A DNA stretch of 64,000 nt from Anastrepha obliqua (GCF_027943255.1 NC_072893.1:133299784-133363783), one strand, 5' to 3'. Counted from the stretch's first letter, positions 36,101 to 51,100 are shown. A program made the numbers and translations. Notes: generated by a model not told the origin, from the letters alone.

Positions 36101-39100
36101 AATTTAGCCAAATGTGAAGACTCACTATTTTCCTTGCTACTCGCCTTTAATCATGCAGTGTAACTGAGGAATCCCAACGGCAAATGAAAGAGACACTAAA
36201 AAACCTAGATAATTAAAAAATGCTGCCATATTTTAATAAAGCTTACAGGTAGACAACCAGGCGATTGTAATATTTTGAAAGTCGAGATTTATGCAATCGA
36301 TATGGCAGCAGAAATTATGCTCAAAGTGTTCTAATTTTGTAAAAACAATATTGCCAATGAGCACGAAAAGCGTTAGATTGTTCCTAGATTACTTTTAGAT
36401 ATTTTAGATTGAGTCTCGGGTTCAATTTATTCCCAGGTCTAACAAACAAAATTTAGAAAGATTAAATTTTAAGACTAAGTGAGAATTTTATGAGGAGCCC
36501 TTTAGCTCCTTTATTAAAGAGCCCTTTAAGTTTATTTTTAAGAAAACTAGAAATCATTAGACACTGGAATTTTTACAACAAAATTGCAGTCACACGCATT
36601 TTGCAACGGTACTAAAAGTCACGCCATTAAACGGTAATGGTTTGTCATGCCCAAAAAAGCCGATCTCTATTTACTCGCTAGTCGCATTATGGTAATTTAA
36701 AAGTGTCGACCAATCAATGCAAAAAATAAAGTGCCAACTAACAGCAATAAAAAAATGAGAAAGGTCAAAAAACACAAAATGAGGAGGGGGTAAAGTGTAG
36801 GACAATTGCGCGATTTGCGTCATTTTCGACGCGCTCAGTACCAGTTACTGAAATGAAGCTCATAAAAAGCTGAGAAAAAAATCGCTAATTCTTAAAAATT
36901 TAAACACAAACAAAAACAGAAACAGAGAAGAAATTAACCAACAAATACAACAGCAATTGCAAAAACAACCACAATAAATTTATGTTGTCATTTAATTTGC
37001 ATTGCTAATAAAACGGCTTTGGGTGATACATACACGCAAACGAGCAAATGCAAAAAAAACTATGCACAGACACATATACATGGCTACTATTTTTGTGCAT
37101 TCATAAGAGAGCACAAATGGGCATGCTTACCTACTTTCATATGTACGTGAATATGTAGTGTAATGCGCTCCGACAAAAAAGTCACAAATATAACTATACC
37201 TTAGAAGCAACAACAATAGCAGAAGGCACTACAAGTACAACAGTAACCAACTGAGCTTGGGAAATATAGCGCCATGGAGCAACAATAAAATAGCAATAAT
37301 AAAACTAAACCTAACAACAACACTGTAACAAGTTGTATACTCCACCAAATAAGGGTAACTCATACGTCAAGGCGCATAGTGGCACACGAGTGCTAGAAAA
37401 CTTTAATAGGGTTAGAGAAAATGTTCTCGTTTTTGCCAGTAGCTCAAAGCACCAAATGTGATGCACAAACAAATTTTTAACTGCAGTGATCGTCACTGAA
37501 AAATCACAAACCAGCGGTCGAGGTTATATCAGGTGTCTTTTTAGATGCATGAGAACTATCGATATCGATAACTATGGTTTGACAGCTGAAAATGGCCAAC
37601 TATAATAACATTTTGTTTTGTATTAACATTTTAAAAAACACCCAACAAAACACTTTCTGATTTTATTTTTTGGTTTTGAGTAAGTAAAATTTAGAGGCAA
37701 AAATTCGTGCAGCTTTACGAAACAGATTCCCCTTTTTTATAAGACTTGCTCCACTCTGAAGCAGTGGGGCTAGGGAATAATTTTTTATGTTATTATTTAT
37801 TTTTTGTGTTGCAATTTGTCAAATTCGGAAGCAAACTCGTTAACCAAAAATCGCAGAAAATTTTGCATTTCCATATGACTTGCTGCACGGTGCAGCACTA
37901 AAAACAGCGACGTCAATTTCCACAGCTTGTATTTTTTATACTTATTGCGAAACTTAATATTTTCATTGTTTTCGAATTAACGATTTTTTGATACTTTGTT
38001 TAACGAGGTATAGTGGGATTTTTTTAATTTGATTGACAGACGAAGAGTGAGTAAGCCCATTTTAAATCTGTGTTGATTGAAATATTCCAAGAAATATCTG
38101 CTTACAGCCAGTAGCAATGGAACGAGGGATTGGTGAAAGGAGTCAAGCAACAGCTATAAATATATAAGTTTGTGAAAATTTCAAGGGATCATATTGGGCA
38201 ACCCGCTTTGCAGCTACTGAAGATTGTTAGGAAAATTTCATTGCAGAGTGATAAAATTGAATTACTTCGAGATCTAGTTGGCGCAGAAGCCTTTACCGGA
38301 AGAAAAAAAAGCAAACAAAGTAGTTGGTGACGAACTCTTGCATGTACACCTGCGGTCTAATATAATATAATTATTTTCTCTAACATAATATAATTATTTT
38401 CTCTTTGATCAAGACCTGCTGTAAACTAATTAAGCCATTGGCTGATTTTATCTAAATACAAACTCCAGCAGGCTTGTGTGCACTTATGTATGTATACATT
38501 CACTCACATACATTTTTTTTTATTCGTCTATCCAATTTTCTCTTGTAAATAAAGCTTAGCCGCATTGCATCGCTCGAATGCCGATGTTAATTACAAATAA
38601 AAAATATAAATTAAATTCCAGCAGTTGTGGCATAAGTGAGAATGTATATATGTATATACGTCTGTATGTATGTAAGTATCTATATGGATGTAAGTGGCAC
38701 ATGTTGCCGCCAATGGTCCCATCGCAATGTTTTTGTAATTGTCACGCCTATTGCTCTCACTATTAAAACGCTGCTTTATTAGACATTTATACAGTATCTC
38801 ATTGGGTATATGTACGCATGGGAATGTGTTAATGTGTGTGTAAGTGTGCGCATAGTATTAATTATTGTGAATTTTTAATTTTCTTTGCTGCACTCGTACA
38901 TCTGACGTAAGCCAACGCGTCAAAAATAAGCATACATATGTATGAACAACAACAAGAGCGAACACAAAGATCCCAAAGCAAAAACGTGTGATTGTTGTAG
39001 ATACATATGTATATAGATAGCGTTAAGATTAACAAGTGATCGGATCACTTTAATTGAACTCATCCGGGGAGGTCGCCTTACTAAGCATTTAATTTGCATT

Positions 39101-42100
39101 TGCAGTTGAGTATGCACTCAAGCACACAAGCCCACATGCACACATACATAGACGCAGTATGCACAGTGTATTCCAGTTATCAGCAAATTTTGCCAATCAA
39201 TATGCATCAGAAGTAGATCTACACGCCTTAGGTCAACACGTCAATTCAGACTCGAATGAATTAATTTCGAAAAGCAAAGCAAAGTACTCGTACATACACA
39301 CACATCCCCACGAAATATTTCTAAATTGTTTTGTAATGCGCAGGAATGCATAAGTAAGATTAAATGGTAGCGTGAGCACCCGACCAAGCGAACTTTCGTA
39401 ATCAAAGCGGGGAAGACCTGAATGCGACGGTTATGAGAGAGGTCGTCTTAGTGGATTTAATACGGGTCCGAGGTCCAAAACTTGTTAAAATAAGAATCAC
39501 TGCAAACACGCAAGCGTATAACACTCGTTTGCTAGAATAGCGTCATAACTCAAAAAATAATAAATTCTATAAAAACTGCTTTAACGTTTTCAATTTGCTA
39601 TGCCCCCTTAGGAAATGCGAGAGGCTGTCATGAATTTTTTATAAAGCAAAAACTGTGACCAGAAAACCACACGAGCCTAATATCGAAACATTCACATGCA
39701 GTTACCAACAACGAACCCAAAGCCCTGATTGCCGCTTGGTTGTCGGAGTAAATATTTACCTCCCTCACAACAGTTATACATAATAAAAAAAAAAGATTGA
39801 AAAAATATTGATTACTTTCTTTTTGTAGCCGATTCAAAAAGCAACTTTTACATGGCCCTATAGAAGTTAGCCACCTATCCACTGCTTCTTTTGATTGCGA
39901 CTTCATCCACTTGAAAAACACTACTGTAATGCAGTCACCTTAATTTGAGCTTAATGGGAAACTTCTTGCAAAATACTCTTCCTTTACCTTGACCTGATCC
40001 CAAACGCTGCACCGACATAAAATAGATTTGCTTCTGCGCACAACTTTAGAAAGAAGTCATTGGGAACCATCTAAACAGGCGGTCCCCAAACTGTCCAGAT
40101 CATTGAAGAAAAAGTCAGTAATGATCGCAAAACATTCCTTGTATAGGTTCGCTTTGATTGCAAGTACTGAGGGAAAAAGATCTAACCCGTTTTGCTGTCC
40201 TGATAGCTTTCTCTAGGAAAATTACTTTCAGACACTCTGTTCGAATGCCCATTTTTTAATCTATCGACAAAAAAAAATTATACATACAAATTTTTTCTAA
40301 ATTTAAAATTATACAAAATGTAAGCATAAAATATATGGTTAAAATCGATAAAATTGTGTGGAAATTTTTTTGAATATTTTTTCTTATCACCGCTGAAAGG
40401 TGTGATCAGTATGCGCCACCAAATAAAAAATTTCCACCATTACCTCATTCTTAGTTTTAATCAAAAATAGATACGAAAATGTACGTACATTTTATTACAA
40501 ACTCTAATAAAAAGGTATATTTTTTATCTAAATAAATCATATTTCTGAACAAAATGAATTTCCATATTGCGATCGGAATGCCAGACAGATAAAACGCAGG
40601 CAAAGCAAAAACAACGAAAATATAAACATTGCAGCAATAATAATGGCAACTATCAATCAGCAAAGTAAGTAAGGTATCATATGTATGTGTGTGTGCGTAC
40701 GTTTTCGAGTATTGGCATAACAAGGCAATTAGTTATTTGAAGAAATCGGGGGAGACAAGGGTTGAGGGAAAACCATCAAAGAGATAAGTCGAAATAAACA
40801 GAAGCGCGCACATTTGAAGAATTTTGTAAATAAGGCGCGTAACTTTTATTTAAATGTTTATAAAATGAAAATATAATAAAAGTCCTAAAAGTTTCAATTA
40901 AAGTTAGCCTTACAAAGCTCCGGTCTTTAGACCAAATCGCTCTGGGTCATCGCAGGCAAATATGAATTTTCATTGGATGTTGAAGACGGTTGACATACAG
41001 TGACGAGCATAGCTAAGTGCACGATGATTTTTTTTTTATTAAAGGGTTTTCCAATAAGAGGTGATCTGAATGAATGGATTGCGTTATCGAGAGATGATTA
41101 ACGATTTCTTATGGCCGGAATTGAATGGTATTGATTTGGACAACGTTTGTTTTCAACAAAACGGCGCTACGTGCCACACAAGCAACGAAACCATTGATCT
41201 TTCACGGGAAAAGTTTCCGGACCGTGTTATCTCTCGAAAAGGTGATCACAATTGGCCACCGAGATCTTGTGATTTAACATCTTGTGACTTTTTTCTTTGC
41301 AGCCACGTGAAAGAGAAGGTCTACAGCCCAAGGTCGATTCAAGACCTCAAAGATGGAATTCGTGAGGCTATCGAGGACATAGGGCAGCCACTTTGAAATT
41401 CGGTCATGGAAATTTTCATGAAAAGGATATTGTCCTGTAAGCGTGGTCGTGGTGGTCATTTGGTTGATGTTATTTTCCACTATTAACGGCATATCTTTCT
41501 CTTTATAATGAAATAAACATCCGATCATTTATATTAAAAAATAGCATTTTTCTTTGAACATCAAAATAACACCTCTTATTGGAAACCCCGGCGACCGCCG
41601 TAGCCGAATGGGTTGGTGCGTGATTACCATTCCTAATTCACAGAGAGAACGTTGGTTCGAATCTCGGTGAAACACCAAAATTAAGAAAAAACATTTTTCT
41701 AATAGCGGTCGCCCCTCGGCAGGCAATGGCAAACCTCCGAGTATATTTCTGCCATGAAAAAGCTCCTCATAAAAATATCTGCCGTTCTGAGTCGGCTTGA
41801 AACTGTAGGTCCCTCCATTTGTGGAACAACATCAAGACGCACACCACAAATAGGAGGAGGAGCTCGGCCAAACACCAAAAAGGGTGTACGCGTCAATTAT
41901 ATATATATATATTGGAAACCCCTTTATTTACCCTGTTTTTTAAGTAAGAAATTTTTCTTAATACTGTTCATTCTTTAACCAAAATTATAAAAATCAAACT
42001 ATCAAACTTTATACAAAATTCTCCATGGACGAGACTTTAGCACTTAAAATGCTGTTTTGGCCAGCCAAAAAACTATGAAATTCAAGATAAAACACAGCGA

Positions 42101-45100
42101 CAGGATATCCAAGAAAGAAGTACCTCCTATCTGACCTCGCTCTCGGAAAACGAGAAGAAAACTAAACCTTTATAGTATATTTGAGTCCCGCTGGACTTTT
42201 CTTAAAAATGGAACACCAAAGATGGCATTGCAGATCCAGAAGATTTCGAATAGCATTCAAGGCCTTGCGAGGCGTCCTACTTATCACTACTTTCGGCAAA
42301 TTCAGATTCACTTTTCTATTTATCGTCATTTATTCTGCTTAAAAGCTATAGCCACCAAAGATTTCAGCTAAATTTACTAACGGGTTACTGAGCAACTACC
42401 CGATACAGCTGAAAAGGTTTTATAGCCGATATGTAAATTCAGCCACAATTGTTGGGAATTAGCCGTTGTTTTGTGGATATAGACTTGTTCCGTGAATCTT
42501 GAGGATGTGGAAGGTCTCTTCCTAATGCTGAATTGCATTGCCTTTTTTGCTCTGGTCGACACACAAAACTTCGCACTTTGCACTGATTGATTGCTATGAT
42601 TTCGAAAATGTGCTCGAAAGCAGAGGAGCGAAAGTTAAAACCAGCTGCCATGCCAGCGGACATCCGACCGAGGTGCTTGTTGTTGCTACAATAGATGGCT
42701 TAATAGGTATTTTATGGCACAGCACTCCAAGCTGGTAAGGTGGACGCAACGCAGAGAAACAGCAGCAGCGAAGCGATACGAAACAGATGCGTGCGTCATT
42801 GCCGCACGCAGCAAATAAATACAACAATGCGCAAAAACACAGATGTGCAAATATTAGGCAGAGGCTGCAGAGGTGTAGCTACGAAATTTAACTGCGTATG
42901 CGTGCGTGTGTGTGCAAGGCAATAAGAAAATAACTTTATTGTTCCCTTTTGTCTCCACACTTTTTTTTAATTTTTGATTTTTACTTTTCATTTTGAGCAA
43001 ACAATTTCTGACAATTAATTGACTCTTATTAAGGCAAGTGGCAAAATAAATGAACGCAAGCATTTCATCTAATTTTTTTCGATTTCTCTATCAGCTCTTC
43101 GCGTTGTTGTTGTAAATTAATTGATTAGTAAATTTTTTCGCAGTTGCCATTTGCCGCTTTGTTCAATTGGAGTGAGATATAAATTGATTTTTTACTGAAA
43201 AAACAAAAGAAATAAATGCCACTTATAAATGCCGGCTGGAAGCTATTAGGCACATCCCCACATACACATTCTCAAGCATATACCTATGTATATGCATTGC
43301 TGCTGTGTTTGCTATGTGGACATTTAATTACATCTGAGCCCGTGTTTGTGTAGGTGTTGCTAAAGTAATCAGTTTTCGCAAAACATCGTGTAAAACCACA
43401 TTTGAAACTTGTTGCTTTTCGCAGTTGGCTGCGGAGCGCTGGCCAATGGACGGCTGCGTCGCCTAACGTCGACCGCTGGTCACTGCCCAAGTATTGGCAA
43501 GACGTGCTTTGTTACAGTAACGGTTCAATAAAAGCAACAGTAGCAAAAGCTGTAAAAATTGTTTGAGAAAAAATATATAAAATTTGAGAAAAAAGTTTAA
43601 GAAAATTAAATGTAACAAAAAATGTTCGGTTTTTGCTGCCTGGGGCGACACTTGTAATAAATATTTGCGAAATAAGTAATTTTAATAAATGTTTTTAAAC
43701 TCATAAGTATGTATGTGTGTGTATGTATGAATTTTAATTGACAAAAGCCATGTTAAATACTGGTCAGCCGGTTGGAGCGCATTCCGTAAACTATTAAATA
43801 AAACAATTTTATTATAGTAATGGAAACTGCGTGCAAAATTACTGAAACCAGTTGACAAGCAGTAAGCGGAAAAAACTAATCAAAATAGGCAACTTAAAGT
43901 AGTGTGAATGAGTGGTTTTTAAATAGATTTAGTTTCACAACTTCAGCAATTACATTTGCAATTACTTAATACTTTTTGTCCATAGTTTAAAAGTACATAA
44001 TTCAATTAATGCTAAATTGGGGCTTAATCGGTCTAATGTGGGGCAGTAGCTCAAAAGCATCAAACGTTAAAAGAGAGCATCATTAAATATGAAAAGGAGC
44101 AACAACATTGTGACGTCCGATCATAGGCAGCTCATTGTTCTTTCCAACGGTAGAAGTTCTAGTGGATTAAAGACAATAACGACAGGAAGTTAGAAATCTT
44201 CTACAGTGAAAACTACATAAAAATGTGGGAATGACTTTATTAATCAGAGCGACAATCCAACCTAAAAGCTTTTGAGCACAAACTTTCCGCTGAATCGCGC
44301 TTCTGTAGGCTGTAGATCAGTATTCGAAGGGTAATCAAGTTGCCCGTCGTAGGTTATAGAAAAAGTTCGACACCAACTAGTATCACTTGCATAGAAATCC
44401 AGTCTCCATTATTCATCTATCAACCGGCTCATAAAAAGTTGCGAAAACGGAGGGGGGTAAAGGTTAAAGTTTAAAGCTGAAAAGGGTAAAGTTTACTTTA
44501 ATGTAAGGAATATCTTGGACCTTTTAACTCCATTAGTAGTGCATAATTTTTACGGGCAATTGATAAAACTATGATGAGAAGTTTGAGACTTATGAGAAGC
44601 AATGTCAACAATTCGAGTGCTATAATTTACAACTTCTGGCTTAATTTATAAAATGAGAATTGAAAAAGTTCAGAGAGCGAAAGTCCCTTGGCGGAACACA
44701 GTTCTAAAACTTAGAAAGGTCTAAAGTGCTCGGGGAAAAATGCTGTAGCCGAGTCGTTTTGAGTGAAAAATTTTGTTTAATAACGTTCACACCGCGGATT
44801 TCAATGGCAATTCCTCAGAAAAAAGGGATGGAAAATTTAAAACTTCCGTTTGGTATATCAATATTTGTTCACAACTCTGCGTTCATATCCATGTTCATTC
44901 ATATCAAGAACCGCATTGATGTATGTTATCTGTTTTTAAGTAATTCCGCTACACAACCATTTTATTTCTAATTATTTGCCCAGCAAATTATGCGAAGCAA
45001 GAAAAATATTGGATTCAAAATACAACCACACCAGCAGAGCTGTAACGCAAAATTTCACCTTTCTACTCTTTCTGAGCTCAAATCAGCTCAGCTCTTTGAT

Positions 45101-48100
45101 TCACTCGTATTTACTACTATATGTCGTCGTACTTGTCAGCAAATATTTTCACTTTTTCACAACTTTTTCCCACTTGTTCGATGATCACTTCGTCTGTGCT
45201 TGATAAATTACGTATTCTACTCTTCTTCTTGTCGCGATCACTTTTTCGTAAACACCTTTTGAAACGTTTGCCAGTTTCACTGTCAAAAAGGCCAGAATAC
45301 CACCACAACAGGGTCACTTCAGACATTCAGCAACAACGAAAGCAAGACACAATAACACCGCAAAACAGAAACGATATAGAAATAATGCGAAAACGAATAC
45401 GAAATTCGGTCAACTCTTCAACGCCCGCCTTGCCATTGACGGACAGACAATTGCCGAAATGTTAAAAGTACGCTTTCAATTTCGTATTTGCAAGTGCCTG
45501 CATGAGCAGCAATAAAACAAACGCCAGACGAAAGTAAACACCGTTGAGCTGCCGAGTCGCCGTAGTCATGCGCTGTTTTTAGCCACGCGAATACTTTGCT
45601 GGTAGATATTCAACTAACGACAACGTAAACGTTCCGCTACGACAAAACTGAACTAGGCCTCAACGCGTTGTTGTTATTGATGTTGAGCGGCAGTTAACGA
45701 TAGCGGCCATTGCCGCACAATGCCACAGAAGTTGCGGGTGGGCAGCGTTAACAACAACAAGGAAAATAAAGTAATGTTAGCAACGATAGGAGTTTGGAGA
45801 TTGGAGTTATTGGAATGTGGCAGCGATGCCAGCAACAAACTTTATTTGTAAACGCGCAATGAGGAGGAAATAGCAAATCAGATATTGTACATACAAAGCC
45901 ACGCATAGCGCAATAAACACAGCAACTGCCGGAGATGCGCAAGTACTTTCATTACTCAGCCAGCGCTGAGAAATTTAAAGCTGGGTTGTGAAAGCTTTTG
46001 AGTGCGCATCCACTCCGACAGTTGATGGAGCGGTGCGGATCTATAGCGCGCACATGCGGGGATCATTTCTTGCCGACACAGAGCACCGAGCGATCCAGTG
46101 CACTGCTGTGACAGCATACGTGCAAGAAACTTTAATTATTGTGAGCGAAATGAGGGCGCATGTCGTTTGCTGAGAGCTGAGAGACGAGAGACGAGACACG
46201 AGACATGAAGTGCGCATGGAAGCGCGATTAATGAACACACTGCAGCGGCCCTTTCCGCCGCGGTTTTGTAGCCGATATACTATACTTTGTAATTGATTTC
46301 AGCTATAAATATATACATTTTATTTTCAATTATATCAGCTATATTGGGGCAAGGTGGCGCGCCTATCCACAGCCACGTTACATTTTGCTTGGCGTTTGCA
46401 AAAATATTTGTAGTAAAATTTAGCACTTCGATTGTTGAGGCTGGTTGGTTTTTATGAGTGGTTTTTGTTAGTTATTATTTATTCGCTTTTTTTTATCCAT
46501 ATTTATAATTATTTCATAAAGGTATGCATATTTTTATTAATTTGCATCGATGTTATGCATATTTTTTACTAAACACGTTTCATTAAGTTTTTAACAGGCC
46601 TTGCTTGCTAGATACGCGCCATTGACTCTTTGTTTATTTCTTTTGCGTTGTTGTGCGATTTTTGCTGAAATTAAATTTAACAGTTGACTAAAAAATTTCG
46701 AAAAATTATTTAGCCAGTAGAAAAATAAATTCACTCAAATTTTATATCTGTTAATAAACAGCGCAATTTTGGTTAAGAAAACAAATTTCATGGTTGAGAA
46801 AATTAGATTTTAGCACATTTTTGGTTGGCGTGGAGTTCGCTGCCAAGCTCTTAGCATTAAAAAATAAAATAAAAATTTAATTAATGAAATTAATAGTACT
46901 AAGAATACGCCGTACGGTCAATACATAAAAAACAAACAAGTGTTTTCGTCAATTTGCAAACAATTTTTCAAGCTTAATGGCCTCATAGTTGCAGCAGTTT
47001 CAATTAAGAAAATAAATCTAAGATTACAATAAAAGTTTAAAAATTTTGAAATTTAATAAAATAGATAAATAATAAGGAAATAATAAATTTACATTTAAAA
47101 AATTTAATTGAAAACTAAAATAAAGATTAAAATATTATAAATCAACAGGTAGTTCATAGATAAAAGCAAAAAAATATATTTTCACCGATTTTTCGGAAAA
47201 TTAAATTTAAACTTGAAGTTGAAATAGACAATAAATATTAAGAAATATAATAAAAAAATAAAAAAGTGTTTAAGTATTTAAAAATTAAAAATCAGCTGTT
47301 GGGCCATAGTTAAAAAGCAAATCAAATATATTGCATTTGATTTTTAGATAAATATTCAACTAAAACGGTCGTATTTCAATTCAATTTTCAATTCAACTAA
47401 AATGAAAAACTTATTTTAACCGAAAACTAACATAAAATTTTAATTAAGATTAATATTAAAAAATAAAATTGAAATTCAAAGATTAATATTACAAAAAAAA
47501 ATTAAAAGTAAAATCAAAATCATAATCAAAATTAAATATAAGATTTAAATTTTAATCAATATCCAAATCGAAATTAAATTAATATAAAGGGTGGTTCAAT
47601 TTCAAGGTCCGATGTTGAATGTGAACCATACCTAAACGTCAAGTTTTTTCTGCATTTCAATGCGAATGATAATCCAAGAGTGATTGCCGAAAAACCAATG
47701 CACCCACAAAGAGTGACTGTTTGGTGCGGTTAATGGGCCGGCCATCATTGGGCCGTATTTTTTCCAAAATGAGGCAGGTCAGACAGTTACTGTGAATAGT
47801 GTTCGCTATCGCGAGATGATAACGAACTTTTTATGGCCCGAATTGGAAGATATGGATGTGGACGATATGTGGTTTCAACAGAACGGTGCCACTTGTCACA
47901 CAGCTAACGAAACAATGGCTCTTTTGCGCGAAAAATTTGATGGCCGAATAATCTCACGTCGCGGCGATGTCAATTGGCGGCCAAGATCATGTGATTTGAC
48001 ACCGTTGGACTTCTTTCTTTCAGCTTATTTGAAAGGAAAGGTGTACGCCGATAAGCCAGCAACAATTCAAGAGCTAAAGAATGAGATAATTCGACACATT

Positions 48101-51100
48101 AACGGCATAGAACCTCAGTTATGCCTCAGCGTCAACGAAAATTTGGGCCATCGGATGGAGGTGTGCCACCGAGGCCGTGGCGGCCATTTGGCCAATATTT
48201 TGTTCCATACGTAATTGAACTATACCATTGTTATCACAATAAAGAAAAATAATAATGATTTCCTATAAAATTGTATTTGATTCAAAATAAATACCGGCCC
48301 TTGAAACTTAACCACCCTTTATAATGATGAAATAATTAAATTGAAATCGAAATTCAAATTCAAATTCAAAATAAATTTAAATCAAAGCCGAGATTCAAAT
48401 TTAAATTTTAAATACAATGGAAGTTAAAATTGATATGATTGATGAAAAACCGATAAAAGACTGAAACATACAATTGGAATTAAAATTAGCAAAAAATAGA
48501 AAAAATTGAAAATGAAAAAAAATAAAATAAAACGGCTATACATTTTACCTAAACATCCTAAAATTATAATTTATATTATATAAATTTTTTCTTTAATTTA
48601 ATTAAAAAGTTTTAATTTTATTTCATTTTTATTTGTATGTTAATTTTAAATCTAATTTTAACCAAAATCGCAATCAAAGTTAAAATTAGATTTAAAATTA
48701 ACATACAAAAAAAATGAAATAAAAATAATACTAAAACTAAAATACAATAAAAGGACTCTAAAATTTACCTAGGCTCTCTAAAACCATTTTTTTTAACGCA
48801 AGCGGCATGCGCCTATCGGAAAACACTAAACCACTCACCGCTGTAAATTGAAACCGCTCGCTATTTTCCAGGTTTATTTTTTTCATTTGCACACTTTTTT
48901 ACGCTTCATTACTGCAATTACGACTCGCCATGAAATATCAAATTAATTGTTAAGTTAAACAAATAGAACAATAAGAAAAGTATTTAGTTACGTAATTGTT
49001 GCTTCACATTTGTATTTTACAACAACAGTGCGCACCACAACAAACAGCAAACGGCGGTAAACGGAAGCCAAAGAAGAGCCGAGTAACATAAGAAACACTT
49101 TTTTTTCTATTTTTAATAAATATCGCATCTCACTGTTGCGAAAGTTTTCAATTCTGCTATAAATTCAATAACGTTTGGGACGATTCATTTTAAATTATTT
49201 GATTAAATATAATAGAAATGCCTTTCAATCATAAATCGTACACGAAATTGACTGCTCTTCATTTTGTTTTAAATATTAATTCTTTGTGAGCAAAATTTCA
49301 AGTCACAATCAGAAGACAAAAATAATTTGATAAATTCATTGTTTTTTTTTTTTAATTTCACTTTATTCATAAACAATTAAGAAATGAACGTCAGCAAAAA
49401 AATTCCAAGAATGCCAAATAAAGTGTCTAAAAGTACCAGCTTTGAGGTCTGTAGCTTAGCTATTTCGGCTGTGTGAACATTATGAGGCATTCAAGCGAGA
49501 AAGCAGCGAAATAATTGAACGAAAGTTCTGCAAGAGTTCTAACCGCCGATTGACAGTTTTTCAAGCTGTCTTCGCTACTATAGCAGCACTTCCCAAGAGA
49601 GAATGCATGGGCCTGTAAAAAGGTCAGCTAGAAGTGAACAGCGGTTATTAGAATTCCCACAGAACTAAAAATCACTCCGGAAAGCGTACACCAACATAAT
49701 TTGCGTCATGTTTATTGCCGCTTTCTCTGATACCAGCTACGCAAGTGTAAGTAATTCGTGTTAAGTGTTGAAGAATACCAGAAGAACGTATCAGTAATAG
49801 TGCGAGGTATTTCTGGACTCTGACCTCGTTACATATAAGCCTCAAAAACATAGTAACTTTTCCTTAACAGTTATTTAGGTTGAACTTCTGTTCCAATGTG
49901 TGGTCCTACAAAGGTTTTTGAGCAGCATTTTCTCGTATATTATGACAGAGGAAGTGCCACAAAGCTGAGGATAATTGTTCTTATAATTTTGATATTTCAC
50001 TTCTTCAGCGGATTTTTTATCAGAAATCTGCTGCCTATATGCGGATCAAAAATCTCAATTGCTTACCGCAGTCGAGATACTAGTGGCGACACTTTTAATC
50101 TCAACTCATGCCGATATTAGCCAGCTGGTTTAAATTTAAGCCATTTACGGGCTTTGTTTAGCATATCTCTAGAGTGTCTGACTCTGAAAAAGAAAACCTT
50201 GATAGTCCAAGGCTGGTTTTTGTAAAACGCTCTGCAGAACTATAGCGTGAAAATCAAACAGTTAACCCTGTCCAATGCAATTAACTGGAGTTCGGGAAAG
50301 AAAGGTTGGCCCAGATGCCTCAACTCGCATGCCGAAGTGTCCCCTTGCACGTCTAACATAACCTCTTTGTGGAACTGCGTCTGCAACATAGTCAAATTCA
50401 TATGGGCAGCGAAGAGCAACTGAAATAACGCAAGAGCTCTTTTCCCTAAGTAGATGGGGCAACTAAAAGCAATGGGGCAACTTATAGTACACTTTCTTTT
50501 CTGAAAACATGCATAAGGACTAGGGATGCCGAAATTACTTTTGCAGAAGCTCATTTGACGAAAAAGTGCCAGAAGCTTGCCGGCATCTACTGTGTGATTG
50601 GCCTTCATTTTCCAGGAGAGGGCAAAAGTTTCTCGGTACGGGGAAAATTGTTAGCAGCCAGCTGAGCCCCACCTTGACTCAGGTATTTGTGAGCATAATG
50701 AGAAGAGAGAAAAATTAAAATAGTTTTCCTTCCCTTTAGGCTTGGAGCAATTTTAGCCTAATTTCTTCAAATTTTTCTCGAACCAGAGCACAGGTGCTTT
50801 AGGTATAGGAGATCTTCTTTTTGCCGGTAGCAGCATCTGTCCTATCTGCCTCATGAATAGTCGCTTACAGTTTCTTTCTGTTTGTGTTTCATCATAGGAT
50901 GTACGACGGGGCACAAGAACACCAAGAAGAGGAAGAAGAGAAAGAGGAAAAAGAAAAGGAAGAATTCAGATCTGCTAAAGTTAAGCTGCAGTAACGCAGC
51001 TTCCGCAATAACCGATACTGTTCGCCCCCGTTTTTACTCTCTGGCTTTCACTCCCTCAAAAACTGCTCGGAAAAATACTAGGATTAGCATCTTAGATTAA

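Larger units (their letters stand above)
41042..41924 (+). mobile_element. Internally deleted DD41D (rosa-like) mariner, split by a SINE
   Basis: TA-flanked element. The left TIR is AAGGGTTTTCCAATAAGAGG. The right TIR reads CCTCTTATTGGAAACCCCTT on the plus strand and is split by the SINE at 41590-41910, with its TSD, so it finishes at 41924. TA dinucleotides lie at 41040-41041 and 41925-41926. Only the C-terminal part of the transposase is left (41070-41485). Confidence 0.85.

Noticed and set aside
40000..40260. LINE-like C-terminal piece ([12 protein letters not shown])
   Set aside because: Only one short block looks right, so it is mentioned in the intron entry and not called as an element.
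45121..45465. 114-codon plus-strand frame and opposing minus-strand frame
   Set aside because: Composition suggests untranslated sequence or chance; neither strand has a donor in the phase required for IP3K2.
46600..47586. Apparent repeats of 'aattaaa/aaattcaaa' in very A/T-rich DNA
   Set aside because: No consistent period; explained by low complexity.
50240..50608. 122-codon minus-strand frame
   Set aside because: It overlaps and opposes a likely LINE fragment on the plus strand; no protein similarity seen.
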